Both the position numbers and the translations under genes were made by a program. This document shows, one piece after another, positions 42,530 through 50,356 of a DNA stretch of 50,478 bases (positions within the stretch are counted from its first letter, which is position 1; each line of letters begins with the position of its first letter). Origin of the DNA: Paraburkholderia sp. C35 (GTDB lineage: Bacteria; Pseudomonadota; Gammaproteobacteria; Burkholderiales; Burkholderiaceae); assembly GCF_003121405.1 (NCBI RefSeq), contig NZ_QBUY01000059.1, positions 1 through 50,478 on the forward strand, written 5' to 3'. Under the pieces are notes generated by a model, which searched no databases, was not told the origin of the DNA, and saw only the letters and a list, made by a program, of their open reading frames with translations.

Positions 42530-44410
42530 TTATTGTGTGCAGGCGATGTGCACGGCCGGATGAATCTGGAAAAGCTGTTCGACGAGCCCCGCGCGGCGTG
42601 CGCGCGTCACCGACTGGTTGACGTAGCCTTTATCGGCGATTTCGTTGGCGTCGATGGAAGGCGGCTCCGTCATCAGCATCAGGCGTTCGATGCGCAGGCT
42701 CGAACCGTTGCGCGGCTGCGAGCGCAAACGCGTGGCCAGCGCATCGACGACGACAGGATGCTGCACGAGCGCAGCGGCATCGAGCGACGCGAGTTCCGGA
42801 GCGAGCGCCCGGCACGCGGCGACGTTGGGCCACGCGAGTGCGGCGAGGTAATCGTGATCGTGTCCGCAGATCACGGCGTCCGTCACGAGTGGCGCGCAGC
42901 ATTCGAGCAGCGCGAGACGCACGGCGCCTGTGCGCACCCATGTGCCGTTGGTGAGCTTGAAATCTTCGACGACGCGGCCCGCGAACAACATGCCTTGCGA
43001 CGGATCGTCGGCGTTCACGAGACGCACTGCGTCGCCTAGCCGGAAGAAGCCTTCTTCGTCGAAGGCGGCCGCCGTCAGTTCCGGATGCGCGACGTAGCCG
43101 CCGAACACATGCGGCCCGCGCATGCGGATTTCGTAGCGTGCGTCGCCGCCTTCGAGCGGCACGAGTTTCACTTCGGCGCCAGGCACGGGCGTGCCGATGT
43201 TGCCGTTCGCTGCATCGGCGCGTCCGCAATAGGTGCCCATGCCGCTCGTTTCGGTGCACGCGAGCCCGGTGCAGAAGCCGATGCGCTCGCCGACAGTCTG
43301 CTCGGCGACACGCTGGATGCGCTGATACACATCGCCAGGCAGGCTCGCGCCGCCGTAGCCGAAGTAGCGAACCTTCGCGAACAGCTTGCACGCGAGTTCC
43401 GGGTCGCGTTCGAGCTCGCCCGCCAGCACGCTCCACGCCGACGGCACGCTGGTGAAGATGGTCGGCGACACGTCACGCAGGTTGCGCACCGTGCGTTCGA
43501 TCATGCCCGGCAGCGGCCGGCCATCGTCGATATGGTGGGCCGCGCCGAACTGGATCGAGCGGCCGAGGTTCAGCACGCCGCCGAGGCCGTGGTGCCACGG
43601 CAACCAGTCGAGGAAGACGGGCTCACAGTCGCGCAGCCAGCCGAGGTTGTCCGCGTAGTACGCAGCGACCGCGCGGAAATTGCCATACGTCAGCGACACG
43701 CCTTTCGGCGTACCCGTGGAGCCGGAGGTGAAGAGCACGCGCGCGATGTCGTCGGCACGGATGGCCGCATGCGCTTGCGCGACGCGCGCGACCTGTTGCG
43801 GCGTGAGGTCGTCGACTATCAGGTCGGCCCACGAGAGCACGCCGGTCCGGATGCCTTGCACGGCGATGACAGGCGTAGTGGCCGAAGCGAGTGCGGCCAG
43901 TGCGCGTTCGCAGGTTCCCGCGTCCTGCACGAACAGCGCGGCGGGCGGCACGAGCGACGCAACGCCGCTCAGTCGCGCGAAGTCTTTGCTGAGGGTTGAG
44001 TAGGCGGGCGAGACGGGCGCGGCGGGCACGCCGACGTATTCGGCGGCAAGCAGCAGCACGGCCTGTTCGATGGAATTGCCGGACAGCAGCATCAGTGGCT
44101 GGTCCTGTCCGAGTCCGAGATCCAGCAGCGCAGCGCCGATGATCTGCACCTGCCGCCACAGTTCGGCCCAACTGAGGGTGCGCCATTCGCCGCGTGCGTC
44201 GCGTTCGCGGAAGGCGGGCAGATGGCCGCGACGTGCGGCCCATGCGGGAATGAAGTCGGCGAAGCTCTGCTCTGCGATATCGGGCGGCAAGGTGGCCGAG
44301 CGCAGGATCAGCGTGCCGTCGGCGCGCTGTTCGACCAATGTGCGTCGCTCGGGAATGGGAACGGGACGATAGGACGTTGCCGCCGGTTGAGTCGGGGTGA
44401 CCGTCGTCAT
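42530..44410 (-). CDS. Acyl-CoA ligase, feruloyl-CoA synthase-like
   Basis: AMP-forming ligase of 626 residues that should activate the pathway's acid to its CoA ester. Adenylation motifs are LFTSGSTGTPKGVSLTYGNF near residue 220, FLDWLPWHHGLGGVLN, the DGRPLPGMIERTVRNLRDVSP region, then GLACTETSGMG and GFFRLGDAVRL. DWLPWxH and DGRPxPG are features I associate with feruloyl-CoA synthases, but a strict ferulate role is doubtful because no enoyl-CoA hydratase/aldolase gene is near. First gene of the six-gene minus operon, 46 bp before the dehydrogenase; AGGAGAC upstream. Confidence 0.85.
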   Translation of the reverse strand: MTTVTPTQPAATSYRPVPIPERRTLVEQRADGTLILRSATLPPDIAEQSFADFIPAWAARRGHLPAFRERDARGEWRTLSWAELWRQVQIIGAALLDLGLGQDQPLMLLSGNSIEQAVLLLAAEYVGVPAAPVSPAYSTLSKDFARLSGVASLVPPAALFVQDAGTCERALAALASATTPVIAVQGIRTGVLSWADLIVDDLTPQQVARVAQAHAAIRADDIARVLFTSGSTGTPKGVSLTYGNFRAVAAYYADNLGWLRDCEPVFLDWLPWHHGLGGVLNLGRSIQFGAAHHIDDGRPLPGMIERTVRNLRDVSPTIFTSVPSAWSVLAGELERDPELACKLFAKVRYFGYGGASLPGDVYQRIQRVAEQTVGERIGFCTGLACTETSGMGTYCGRADAANGNIGTPVPGAEVKLVPLEGGDARYEIRMRGPHVFGGYVAHPELTAAAFDEEGFFRLGDAVRLVNADDPSQGMLFAGRVVEDFKLTNGTWVRTGAVRLALLECCAPLVTDAVICGHDHDYLAALAWPNVAACRALAPELASLDAAALVQHPVVVDALATRLRSQPRNGSSLRIERLMLMTEPPSIDANEIADKGYVNQSVTRARRAGLVEQLFQIHPAVHIACTQ

Positions 44411-44595
44411 GAGGTCTTGTCTCCTGTGTCGGCTGGCGTGGCGCCTGGATTCTCTGGCGCGTCACGCTGGCCGCATGCAACCTGGTTGCCGGATCGCGTG
44501 ATGCGCGTTGCGCGTCCGCGTTTTGTAGTGAATGCCTGCGCGTCGATCCGCGCCAGGCCTGTATCAAAGAATAGTGGCAGACACTACACGTCAAA

Positions 44596-44612
44596 CCACC
44601 CGGTCCGGGTGG
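44596..44612. promoter_or_regulatory. Island palindrome, site 2
   Basis: CCACC-CGGTCCG-GGTGG, exact arms; near-perfect palindrome over 17 bp. It lies 185 bp upstream of the CoA-ligase gene. Confidence 0.6.
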
Positions 44613-44805
44613 CGGGGTTGCCTGGCCGAAGAGGGCGACGCGCATACCGCGTTTCGTTGTTCCATCACCTTACTCCCCGACACGAAAAGATCCACGCACA
44701 CCTGCGCAATGTCATTGCGCCTCCGAAAGAAATCTTCCAGCAAACCGCGACTGCGTTGCGTTTCGCGCCGCTATACGCCGCGCGCCGGTCCGGGTATTCC
44801 CGTTC

Positions 44806-44822
44806 CCACTCCATTCGGGTGG
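44806..44822. promoter_or_regulatory. Island palindrome, site 3 (one mismatch)
   Basis: CCACT-CCATTCG-GGTGG, one arm mismatch, 178 bp upstream of the porin ATG. Confidence 0.5.
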
Positions 44823-45000
44823 GCGGCGCCTTCATACGCCCCTGCAACCATGACTGCGCAACAAGCCATCGAGGACGTCATTGCTTCGGTTTGCCAGGTA
44901 ATGCCAACCCCTTCGACGACCGGATACAACGACCGGCATTGGCGCGAATGTGCAGCAACAGGTCCGCAAGCGTGCGGAGATAAAACTGAGGAGACAGTGC

Positions 45001-46212
45001 ATGCGTTTGATCAGTAAAGGGGTGCTGGGCGCTACCCTGGCGTTGGCCGCGGGCGGAGCATCGGCGCAATCGAGCGTGACGCTCTACGGCGTGGTCGACG
45101 TGTTCGGCCAGTACCTGAACAGCGGCGCGGGGACCAAAAGCGGGCCGGGCTCGGCCTACGTGCGCGGCGCCAGTTCGTTTTCGGAACGCAGCGGCGGCTC
45201 GGCGGGTTCGCAGTTCGGCTTGAGAGGTGTCGAGGATCTGGGAGGCGGGCTGAAGGCGGCGTTCACCGTCGAAAACGGCTTCAACGCCAACAACGGCGCG
45301 TTCTTCGCCGATACGACCTCGCTGTTCTATCGTCAGGCGTGGGTCGGGCTGAAGCACGACGATTACGGCCAGCTGACCTTTGGTCGTCAATATCAGCCGA
45401 GCTTCTGGGCCGTCTATCCAACCGATCCGTTCCGCGGTAACGAAGTGCTGTCGCCTATCGCAGCCGCTGACCTCGCCGGCGCACGCGATCGCGCGACGCT
45501 CGCCACGCAGTACGTGTCGGGCCGTCAGAGCAACTCGGTCATGTATCAGTCGCCGGAAATGTGGGGCATGAAGCTCTACGCGATGTACGCGTTCCCGGTG
45601 ACGGTGACGCAGCCGATTCCATCGACGTCGGGCAACATGTTCGATATCGCGCTGACCTACCAGGGCGCCGGGCTGTACGCCGCGCTCGCCTACCAGTTCC
45701 AGCATGGCGGACAGGAGACGGCGTCGCTCGGTCAGACGCCTGCCGGTACGCCGCTGCCGGCCAGCACGTTCAATCTGGTTTCGACGGAGCACTACACGGG
45801 CGCGCTGGGATACCGCTTCGGTATCGTCAACCTGCAGTTCAACTATGCGTACAACAAGGTCAAGACGCCGGCTAGCAATCAGGTCGTGACAGTGCCGGGC
45901 GTCGGGCCGGTGGGCGCGCTGGCGTCGCTGGTGCATCCGTACAGCATCATGGAACTGGGCACGACGATCCAGGCGACGTCCGCCGACGTGATCGAAGTCG
46001 CGGGCATCTACCGCAGCGTGCGCGGCGTCGACGACAACACGCTCGGCATTCAGGTCGGCGCCGAGCACAGCCTGTCGAAGCGCACGAGCATCTACATGCG
46101 CGCGGGCTACATGAAGAACAACGGCATCGCCAACATGAGCTGGCCGGGCGTATCCGCCGCCGATGGTTCGAAGCAGATTCTCGGCGTGGCTGGGATGACG
46201 CATCGGTTCTGA
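45001..46212 (+). CDS. Gram-negative porin (Burkholderia OmpC-like, Porin_4 type)
   Basis: Outer-membrane trimeric beta-barrel porin. The 403-residue precursor has a signal peptide of about 20 residues (ISKGVLGATLALAAGGASAQ) followed by the standard start SSVTLYGVVDVFGQYLN. GGSAGSQFGLRGVEDLGGGLKAAF and the QAWVGLKHDDYGQLTFGRQ segment come next. It ends with alternating strands and the terminal aromatic MTHRF, the usual assembly signal. GAGGAG lies upstream of the ATG. It is divergent from the CoA-ligase operon across a region with two island palindromes, so it may be the uptake pore for the pathway substrate. Confidence 0.95.
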   Translation: MRLISKGVLGATLALAAGGASAQSSVTLYGVVDVFGQYLNSGAGTKSGPGSAYVRGASSFSERSGGSAGSQFGLRGVEDLGGGLKAAFTVENGFNANNGAFFADTTSLFYRQAWVGLKHDDYGQLTFGRQYQPSFWAVYPTDPFRGNEVLSPIAAADLAGARDRATLATQYVSGRQSNSVMYQSPEMWGMKLYAMYAFPVTVTQPIPSTSGNMFDIALTYQGAGLYAALAYQFQHGGQETASLGQTPAGTPLPASTFNLVSTEHYTGALGYRFGIVNLQFNYAYNKVKTPASNQVVTVPGVGPVGALASLVHPYSIMELGTTIQATSADVIEVAGIYRSVRGVDDNTLGIQVGAEHSLSKRTSIYMRAGYMKNNGIANMSWPGVSAADGSKQILGVAGMTHRF

Positions 46213-46215
46213 CGA

Positions 46216-46238
46216 GACGTGCCGCTTTGCGGCACGTC
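46216..46238 (+). terminator. Hairpin after the porin gene
   Basis: Perfect 10-bp stem GACGTGCCGC/GCGGCACGTC with a TTT loop, four bases after the stop codon. It has no U-tract, so it may stabilise the mRNA 3' end rather than terminate. Confidence 0.55.
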
Positions 46239-46270
46239 ATTCGCAGACAACGCGTGACGTGCAAAAGTAA

Positions 46271-46305
46271 AAACGGGAGATGACGCATCACGTCATCTCC
46301 CGTTT
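46271..46305. terminator. Terminator between the porin and aldehyde dehydrogenase genes
   Basis: Perfect 15-bp stem AAACGGGAGATGACG/CGTCATCTCCCGTTT with loop CATCA. The minus strand continues with TTACTTTT, so it ends the dioxygenase-ALDH operon and probably also the porin transcript. Confidence 0.85.
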
Positions 46306-46325
46306 GACTTTGCGGTGCTTGCGGA

Positions 46326-47745
46326 TCAGGCCGTCACCGATTTGCACTCGAGATATTCCGCCCGCCCTTCCACGCCATATTCGCGTCCGTTCCCCGACGT
46401 CTTGTAGCCGCCGAACGGCACAGTGACATCGAGCATCGCGCCGTTGATGCGCACGGAGCCGGCACGCAGTTTCGTGGCGATGCGCCGCGCGCGATCCACA
46501 TCGCCCGATGCGACGTAGGCGGCGAGACCGTAGTCGCTGTCGTTGGCCATGGCGATGGCGCCCGCTTCATCGTCATAAGGCAGGATGCACAGCACCGGGC
46601 CGAAGATCTCCTCGCGCGCGATCTTCATGTGCGTGCGCACGTCGGCGAACACCGTCGGCTTCGTGTAGAAGCCACGTTCGAGTCCCACCGGACGGCCAGA
46701 GCCGCCCGCCACAACACGCGCCCCTTCCTCGATACCCATGCCGATCATGCGCTGCACCTTGTCGAACTGCGCGCGATTCGCGAGCGGCCCCATCTTCGTC
46801 GCCTCGTTCGACGGATCGCCGACGGGGATCGCATTCGCGACAGCCGCGGCAATCGCCACCGCTTCGTCATAGCGCGCGCGGCACCAGCATGCGGGTCGGC
46901 GCGATGCAGGTCTGCCCGGAGTTCGCCATGCATTGCGCGACACCCGTGGTGACGGCGGCTTGCAGATCGGCATCGTCGAGAATCAGGAGCGGCGACTTGC
47001 CGCCCAGTTCCTGTGCGACGCGCTTGACGGTCGGCGCAGCGCTGATGGCCACTTCGACGCCCGCGCGCGTCGAGCCGGTGATCGACACCATATCGACCTG
47101 CGCGTGCGACGACAGCCGCGCGCCCACCTCGCGGCCTTCGCCGAAAATCATGTTGAACACGCCGGGCGGCGTGCCCGCCGCGTGCATGATTTCCGCGAAG
47201 ATCATGGCGTCGAACGGCGCGAGTTCGGAGGGCTTGAGCACGACGGTGCAGCCGGCCGCAAGCGCGGGCGCCACCTTCGCGACGATCTGGTTCAGCGGCC
47301 AGTTCCACGGCGTGATCAGCGCGGCGACGCCGATCGCTTCGCGGCGCACGACGCTCTTGCCACGCACGCTTTCGAACTCGAAGTTGCGCAGGGTTTCGAT
47401 GGTCGCCTGCAGATGCGCGAGTCCGATCGGCGCCTGCAAGGTCTTGCACAACGTAACGGGTGCGCCGATTTCCTCGCAGACCGCTTGGGCCAGTTCGCCG
47501 AGTCGATCGCGATAGCAGGCGGCAATCCGTTCGAGTAGCGCAATGCGCGTTTCGCGCGAGCTGTCGGACCACGCTGGAAACGCGGCGCGCGCTGCGGCGA
47601 CGGCGCGATCGGCATCGTGTGCGCTGCCGAGCATCAACTGGCCGATGGGCAGTTCCGTCGACGGACTCACGATGTCCATCGGCTTGCCGCCTTCGTGTGG
47701 CGCGATCCATTCGCCGTCGATATAAAACCGGTTGAGCGTTTTCAT
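46326..47745 (-). pseudogene. Aldehyde dehydrogenase, interrupted by a frameshift
   Basis: NAD(P)-dependent aldehyde dehydrogenase in two frames. The N-terminal part (47745-46867) runs from MKTLNRFYIDGEWIAP through the cofactor segment ALITPWNWPLNQIVAKVAP, the general-base Glu in AQELGGKSP and the catalytic Cys in SGQTCIAPTRML, then shifts at a (GC)n run (46872-46880) and stops. The C-terminal part continues in another frame with YDEAVAIAAAVANAIPVGDP, EEIFGPVLCILPY and PFGGYKTSGNGREYG. Joined they give about 473 residues, the normal length. This could be a recent loss, a sequencing error at the GC run, or slippage. GGAG precedes the start; 20 bp after the dioxygenase gene. Confidence 0.88.
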
Positions 47746-47765
47746 CTGCTGTTCTCCATGTGCCT

Positions 47766-48677
47766 TCAAAACGGGCGATCGCCGATGATGGTCGCGCGCA
47801 TCATGTGGCGCACGGCGGGGAAGTAGTCTTGCACCGCGTAGTGCTGACATGAGCGGTTGTCCCAGAACGCGATCGTGTTGGGTTGCCAGCGCAGACGCAC
47901 CTGATATTCGGGCGCCTGAGCCTGGCGGAACAGGTACTGCAGCAATTCCATTTCCGCGAGCTTGAAGTCGAAGCCGAAGCGGTAGCGCGGCACGGTGTGA
48001 TGGCCATAGTTCGTGATATGCGTCGTGAAGGCCTCGTTCACGTAGAGAATCTTTTCGCCGGTTTCGGGGTGCGTGCGCACGACAGGGTGAAGCGCGGGCG
48101 GATATTTCTTGCGCATTTCGTCGTGCTGCTCTTCCGGCACGACGATGCCGAACAGCGGCAGAAACTCGTGCGCCGCTTTCAGCTTGCCGATCAGCGACTT
48201 GATCTCGTCGGGCAGGTTTTCATAGGCGGCGACCATGTTGATCCAGATCGTGTCGCCGCCCACGTCGGGACATTGCACGCAGCGCAGGATCGAACCCATC
48301 GACGGCACGTCGCGCCACGACACGTCGCTGTGATAGAGGTTTTCGCGGCCGCGCTTCGTGTCGTTGCGGCCAAGCAGCACGAGTTCGGGATGCTCGGGGT
48401 GATGCGGAAACGCGGGATGAATTTCCAGCTCGCCGAAACGCCGCGCAAACGCGACATGCTGCGCAGGCGTGATGTTCTGGTCGCGGAAGAAGATGACCTT
48501 GTGCTTGACCACGGCGCGGCGCAGCGCGTTGCAGGTCGCATCGTCGAGAGGCTCGCGCAGATCGATGCCGCTGATCTCGGCGCCGATGGTGGGCGTGCAT
48601 CGCGCGACGCTGAATGGCCAGCGCTCGCTGGCTGCTTCCGTATGAACCGTGCTGGAAGGCTGAACGGTTGCCTGCAT
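47766..48677 (-). CDS. TauD/TfdA-family 2-oxoglutarate-dependent dioxygenase
   Basis: Non-haem Fe(II) dioxygenase of 303 residues that couples decarboxylation of 2-oxoglutarate to substrate hydroxylation, often causing C-S, C-O or ester cleavage to an aldehyde. The metal ligands are His and Asp in LYHSDVSWRDVPSMGS (near residue 118) and the distal His in CQHYAVQDY. The 2-oxoglutarate-binding Arg lies in RHMMRATIIG. GIDLREPLDD and HPVVRTHPETGEKILYVNEA are also family-typical. Substrate unknown (taurine, alkyl sulfate and aryloxyalkanoate enzymes all share this fold). It lies between the permease and ALDH genes; AAGGAG upstream. Confidence 0.9.
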   Translation of the reverse strand: MQATVQPSSTVHTEAASERWPFSVARCTPTIGAEISGIDLREPLDDATCNALRRAVVKHKVIFFRDQNITPAQHVAFARRFGELEIHPAFPHHPEHPELVLLGRNDTKRGRENLYHSDVSWRDVPSMGSILRCVQCPDVGGDTIWINMVAAYENLPDEIKSLIGKLKAAHEFLPLFGIVVPEEQHDEMRKKYPPALHPVVRTHPETGEKILYVNEAFTTHITNYGHHTVPRYRFGFDFKLAEMELLQYLFRQAQAPEYQVRLRWQPNTIAFWDNRSCQHYAVQDYFPAVRHMMRATIIGDRPF

Positions 48678-48762
48678 GTAACGTCTCCTTGCTTGCTATG
48701 GACAGCGCGCGGTCTTGCTGGCCGCGCGTCTGGATGTCGGGGAAGGGTCGGGCCGGTCCGGA

Positions 48763-50073
48763 TCACGCCGACACAGGCACGATGCGGGCGCTGAGCATGC
48801 GGTTCGAACGCGCGGGATGCAGCCAGCGCAACGCTGCAAGCGCCGCGACGAACAGCAGCGCCGCGCCGATCAGAAAGCCGTTCTCGAATGCGTGACTGCT
48901 CGCCGGACCGGCGTTCTGCACGATGCGTCCCATGATGGCGGGCGCGATGGCTGCGCCGAGACTGGCAACCGCCGTGTAGATCGCGACGATTGCGCCGCGC
49001 TGGCTCTCGGGCCCGCCTTCGGCGAGCAGCGCGGGCGCGAGCGGGAAGCAGAGTGTCGGCAGCGCGCCTGCCAGTGCGAACAGCAGCGTCTTGCCGATGG
49101 GCGGCAGATCGAGCACGGCGACCGCGACGAACAGCGCGCCCGCCATCATCGCCATCATGCTCAGCAACTGCGCGCGCGCGAAGCGCGTCGACGCGCCGCG
49201 CGCCAGCATCCGTTCGGACAGCCAGCTCAGCCCGATATTCAAGGGCGACGCGACGCCGATCACGACGGCAAACCAGCGGCCCGCTGCGATGCCGTCGAAG
49301 CCGAGTCCTTTTTCGAGGTAACTCGGCAGCCAGGTCAGGTTCTGGCCGAGCATCCAGTAGGCAGCGAAGCCGAGCAGAAAGATCGACAGGATGGAGGGAT
49401 CGGTGAGGATGGTCCGATACGGCAGGCGGGCGGGTGTGTTGCTGTCGCGGCGGGATTCATCGGTCGTGCCGGCTTCCGACGCGGCAGCCTGCGGGTTCCG
49501 GTCGCGCGACATGTAGAGCCACGCGATGCTCCACACGAAGCCGATGCCGCACAGTGCGAAAAAGTTCATCCGCCATCCCCATGTGCGGGTGACGAGCGGA
49601 ATGAGCAGGCCGGCGAGCAGCAGCCCGAGCGCTGCGCCCTGACTCACGACGGCGATCGGCAGGCTGCGTTTGTGATCGGGGAACCACTTGCAGATGGCGT
49701 GGACCGAGGTCGAGAACGCCGGGCCTTCGGCGGCGCCCAGGATCACACGACAGACGAGGATGCCCATTGCACTGGTGGCGAGCGCCTGCGGCACCTGGAT
49801 CACGGCCCAGCTCACGCCCATCGCGAGCAGCAGCCAGCGCGCCGACACGCGGTTCGACGCGAAGCCGACCACGATCGTCGAGATCGAGAAGAGCCAGAAG
49901 AAGCTGCCCGCGACCACGCCGAATTGAGCGGGTGACAGATGAAGGTCGGCCATCAGCGGCACGGCGACCATGCCGAGCACGACCTTGTCGAGAAAATTGA
50001 CGGTGTAGAGACCGGTGAGCATGAGCGCCAGGGTCCAGGCCGCGCGCGGCGGCAGGGCAGTGGAATGGTTCAT
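48763..50073 (-). CDS. MFS transporter, anion:cation symporter (ACS) type
   Basis: Twelve-helix inner-membrane permease of 436 residues, related to sugar-acid and aromatic-acid/H+ symporters of the ACS group. It opens AWTLALMLTGLYTVNFLDKVVLG, with FGVVAGSFFWLFSIS, CRVILGAAEGPAFSTSVHAICKWFP (family signature) and a central loop rich in charged residues before the second six helices. The likely cargo is the organic anion degraded by the island. The start MNHSTALPPRAAW at 50073 overlaps the stop of a 12-codon leader ORF (ATGA), and AGGGG precedes it. First main gene of the permease-dioxygenase-ALDH operon. Confidence 0.9.
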   Translation of the reverse strand: MNHSTALPPRAAWTLALMLTGLYTVNFLDKVVLGMVAVPLMADLHLSPAQFGVVAGSFFWLFSISTIVVGFASNRVSARWLLLAMGVSWAVIQVPQALATSAMGILVCRVILGAAEGPAFSTSVHAICKWFPDHKRSLPIAVVSQGAALGLLLAGLLIPLVTRTWGWRMNFFALCGIGFVWSIAWLYMSRDRNPQAAASEAGTTDESRRDSNTPARLPYRTILTDPSILSIFLLGFAAYWMLGQNLTWLPSYLEKGLGFDGIAAGRWFAVVIGVASPLNIGLSWLSERMLARGASTRFARAQLLSMMAMMAGALFVAVAVLDLPPIGKTLLFALAGALPTLCFPLAPALLAEGGPESQRGAIVAIYTAVASLGAAIAPAIMGRIVQNAGPASSHAFENGFLIGAALLFVAALAALRWLHPARSNRMLSARIVPVSA

Positions 50074-50108
50074 GAGCCACCCCTGACGCAGGTCTGCCAG
50101 ATGAGCAT
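50070..50108 (-). CDS. 12-codon leader ORF coupled to the MFS gene
   Basis: Reads MLIWQTCVRGGS and stops at TGA, which overlaps the MFS start as ATGA. It has the best ribosome site in the region (AAGGAGACAAC before its ATG), better than that of the MFS gene itself. It probably sets MFS expression by re-initiation or as a leader peptide; protein function is not implied. Too short for homology evidence. Confidence 0.5.
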   Translation of the reverse strand: MLIWQTCVRGGS

Positions 50109-50204
50109 GTTGTCTCCTTGATTTGTCGTGCACGCCGCCGGGCCGGGCAAAGCAGGTGGCAGCGTAGTGACGGCCACAGTACGGCGGCCGTCGTTTGCCC
50201 AGCA

Positions 50205-50221
50205 CCACCCAAATCAGGTGG
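50205..50221. promoter_or_regulatory. Island palindrome, site 4
   Basis: CCACC-CAAATCA-GGTGG, exact arms, almost midway between the divergent MFS operon and ETF-QO gene (131 and 135 bp from their starts). Confidence 0.6.
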
Positions 50222-50229
50222 GAATGGAC

Positions 50230-50249
50230 AAGCCCGTAGCGACGGGCTT
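50230..50249 (+). promoter_or_regulatory. Hairpin in the MFS / ETF-QO divergent region
   Basis: Stem AAGCCCGT/ACGGGCTT with loop AGCG, eight bases after the palindrome. If transcribed it would be an early hairpin in the ETF-QO leader; there is only a short U-tract. Confidence 0.4.
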
Positions 50250-50356
50250 TGGGTGCTGGTTGCGGACGAAGCGTCTACCCAAGCAGGGGGGTGTTCGCGC
50301 CTGGTGGCGTCCTTATCGTCGGCAGATCACGACATAACGAATGGAGACGGGAAGCC

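Larger units (their letters stand above)
44411..45000. other. Divergent control region between the CoA-ligase operon and the porin gene
   Basis: 590 bp with no convincing gene. Two copies of the island palindrome lie at 44596-44612 and 44806-44822, roughly symmetric to the two divergent start codons (about 185 and 178 bp away). A 55-codon frame at 44850-45017 that overlaps the porin start lacks a ribosome site and is probably not real. Confidence 0.55.

Noticed and set aside
42530..44410. Classical ferulate-to-vanillin pathway (Fcs, Ech, Vdh)
   Set aside because: The ligase and ALDH superficially suggest it, but there is no crotonase-type hydratase/aldolase, and the operon encodes a complete beta-oxidation set instead.
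44574..44990. Sigma-54 (-24/-12) promoter near the island palindromes
   Set aside because: TGGC-like sequences exist (for example near 44939), but the GG to GC spacing is one base short and the -12 element is poor; similar near-misses upstream of 35304 and 50357 also failed.
44850..45017. 55-codon ORF overlapping the porin start
   Set aside because: No ribosome site, no homology recognised, and it overlaps the well-supported porin start.
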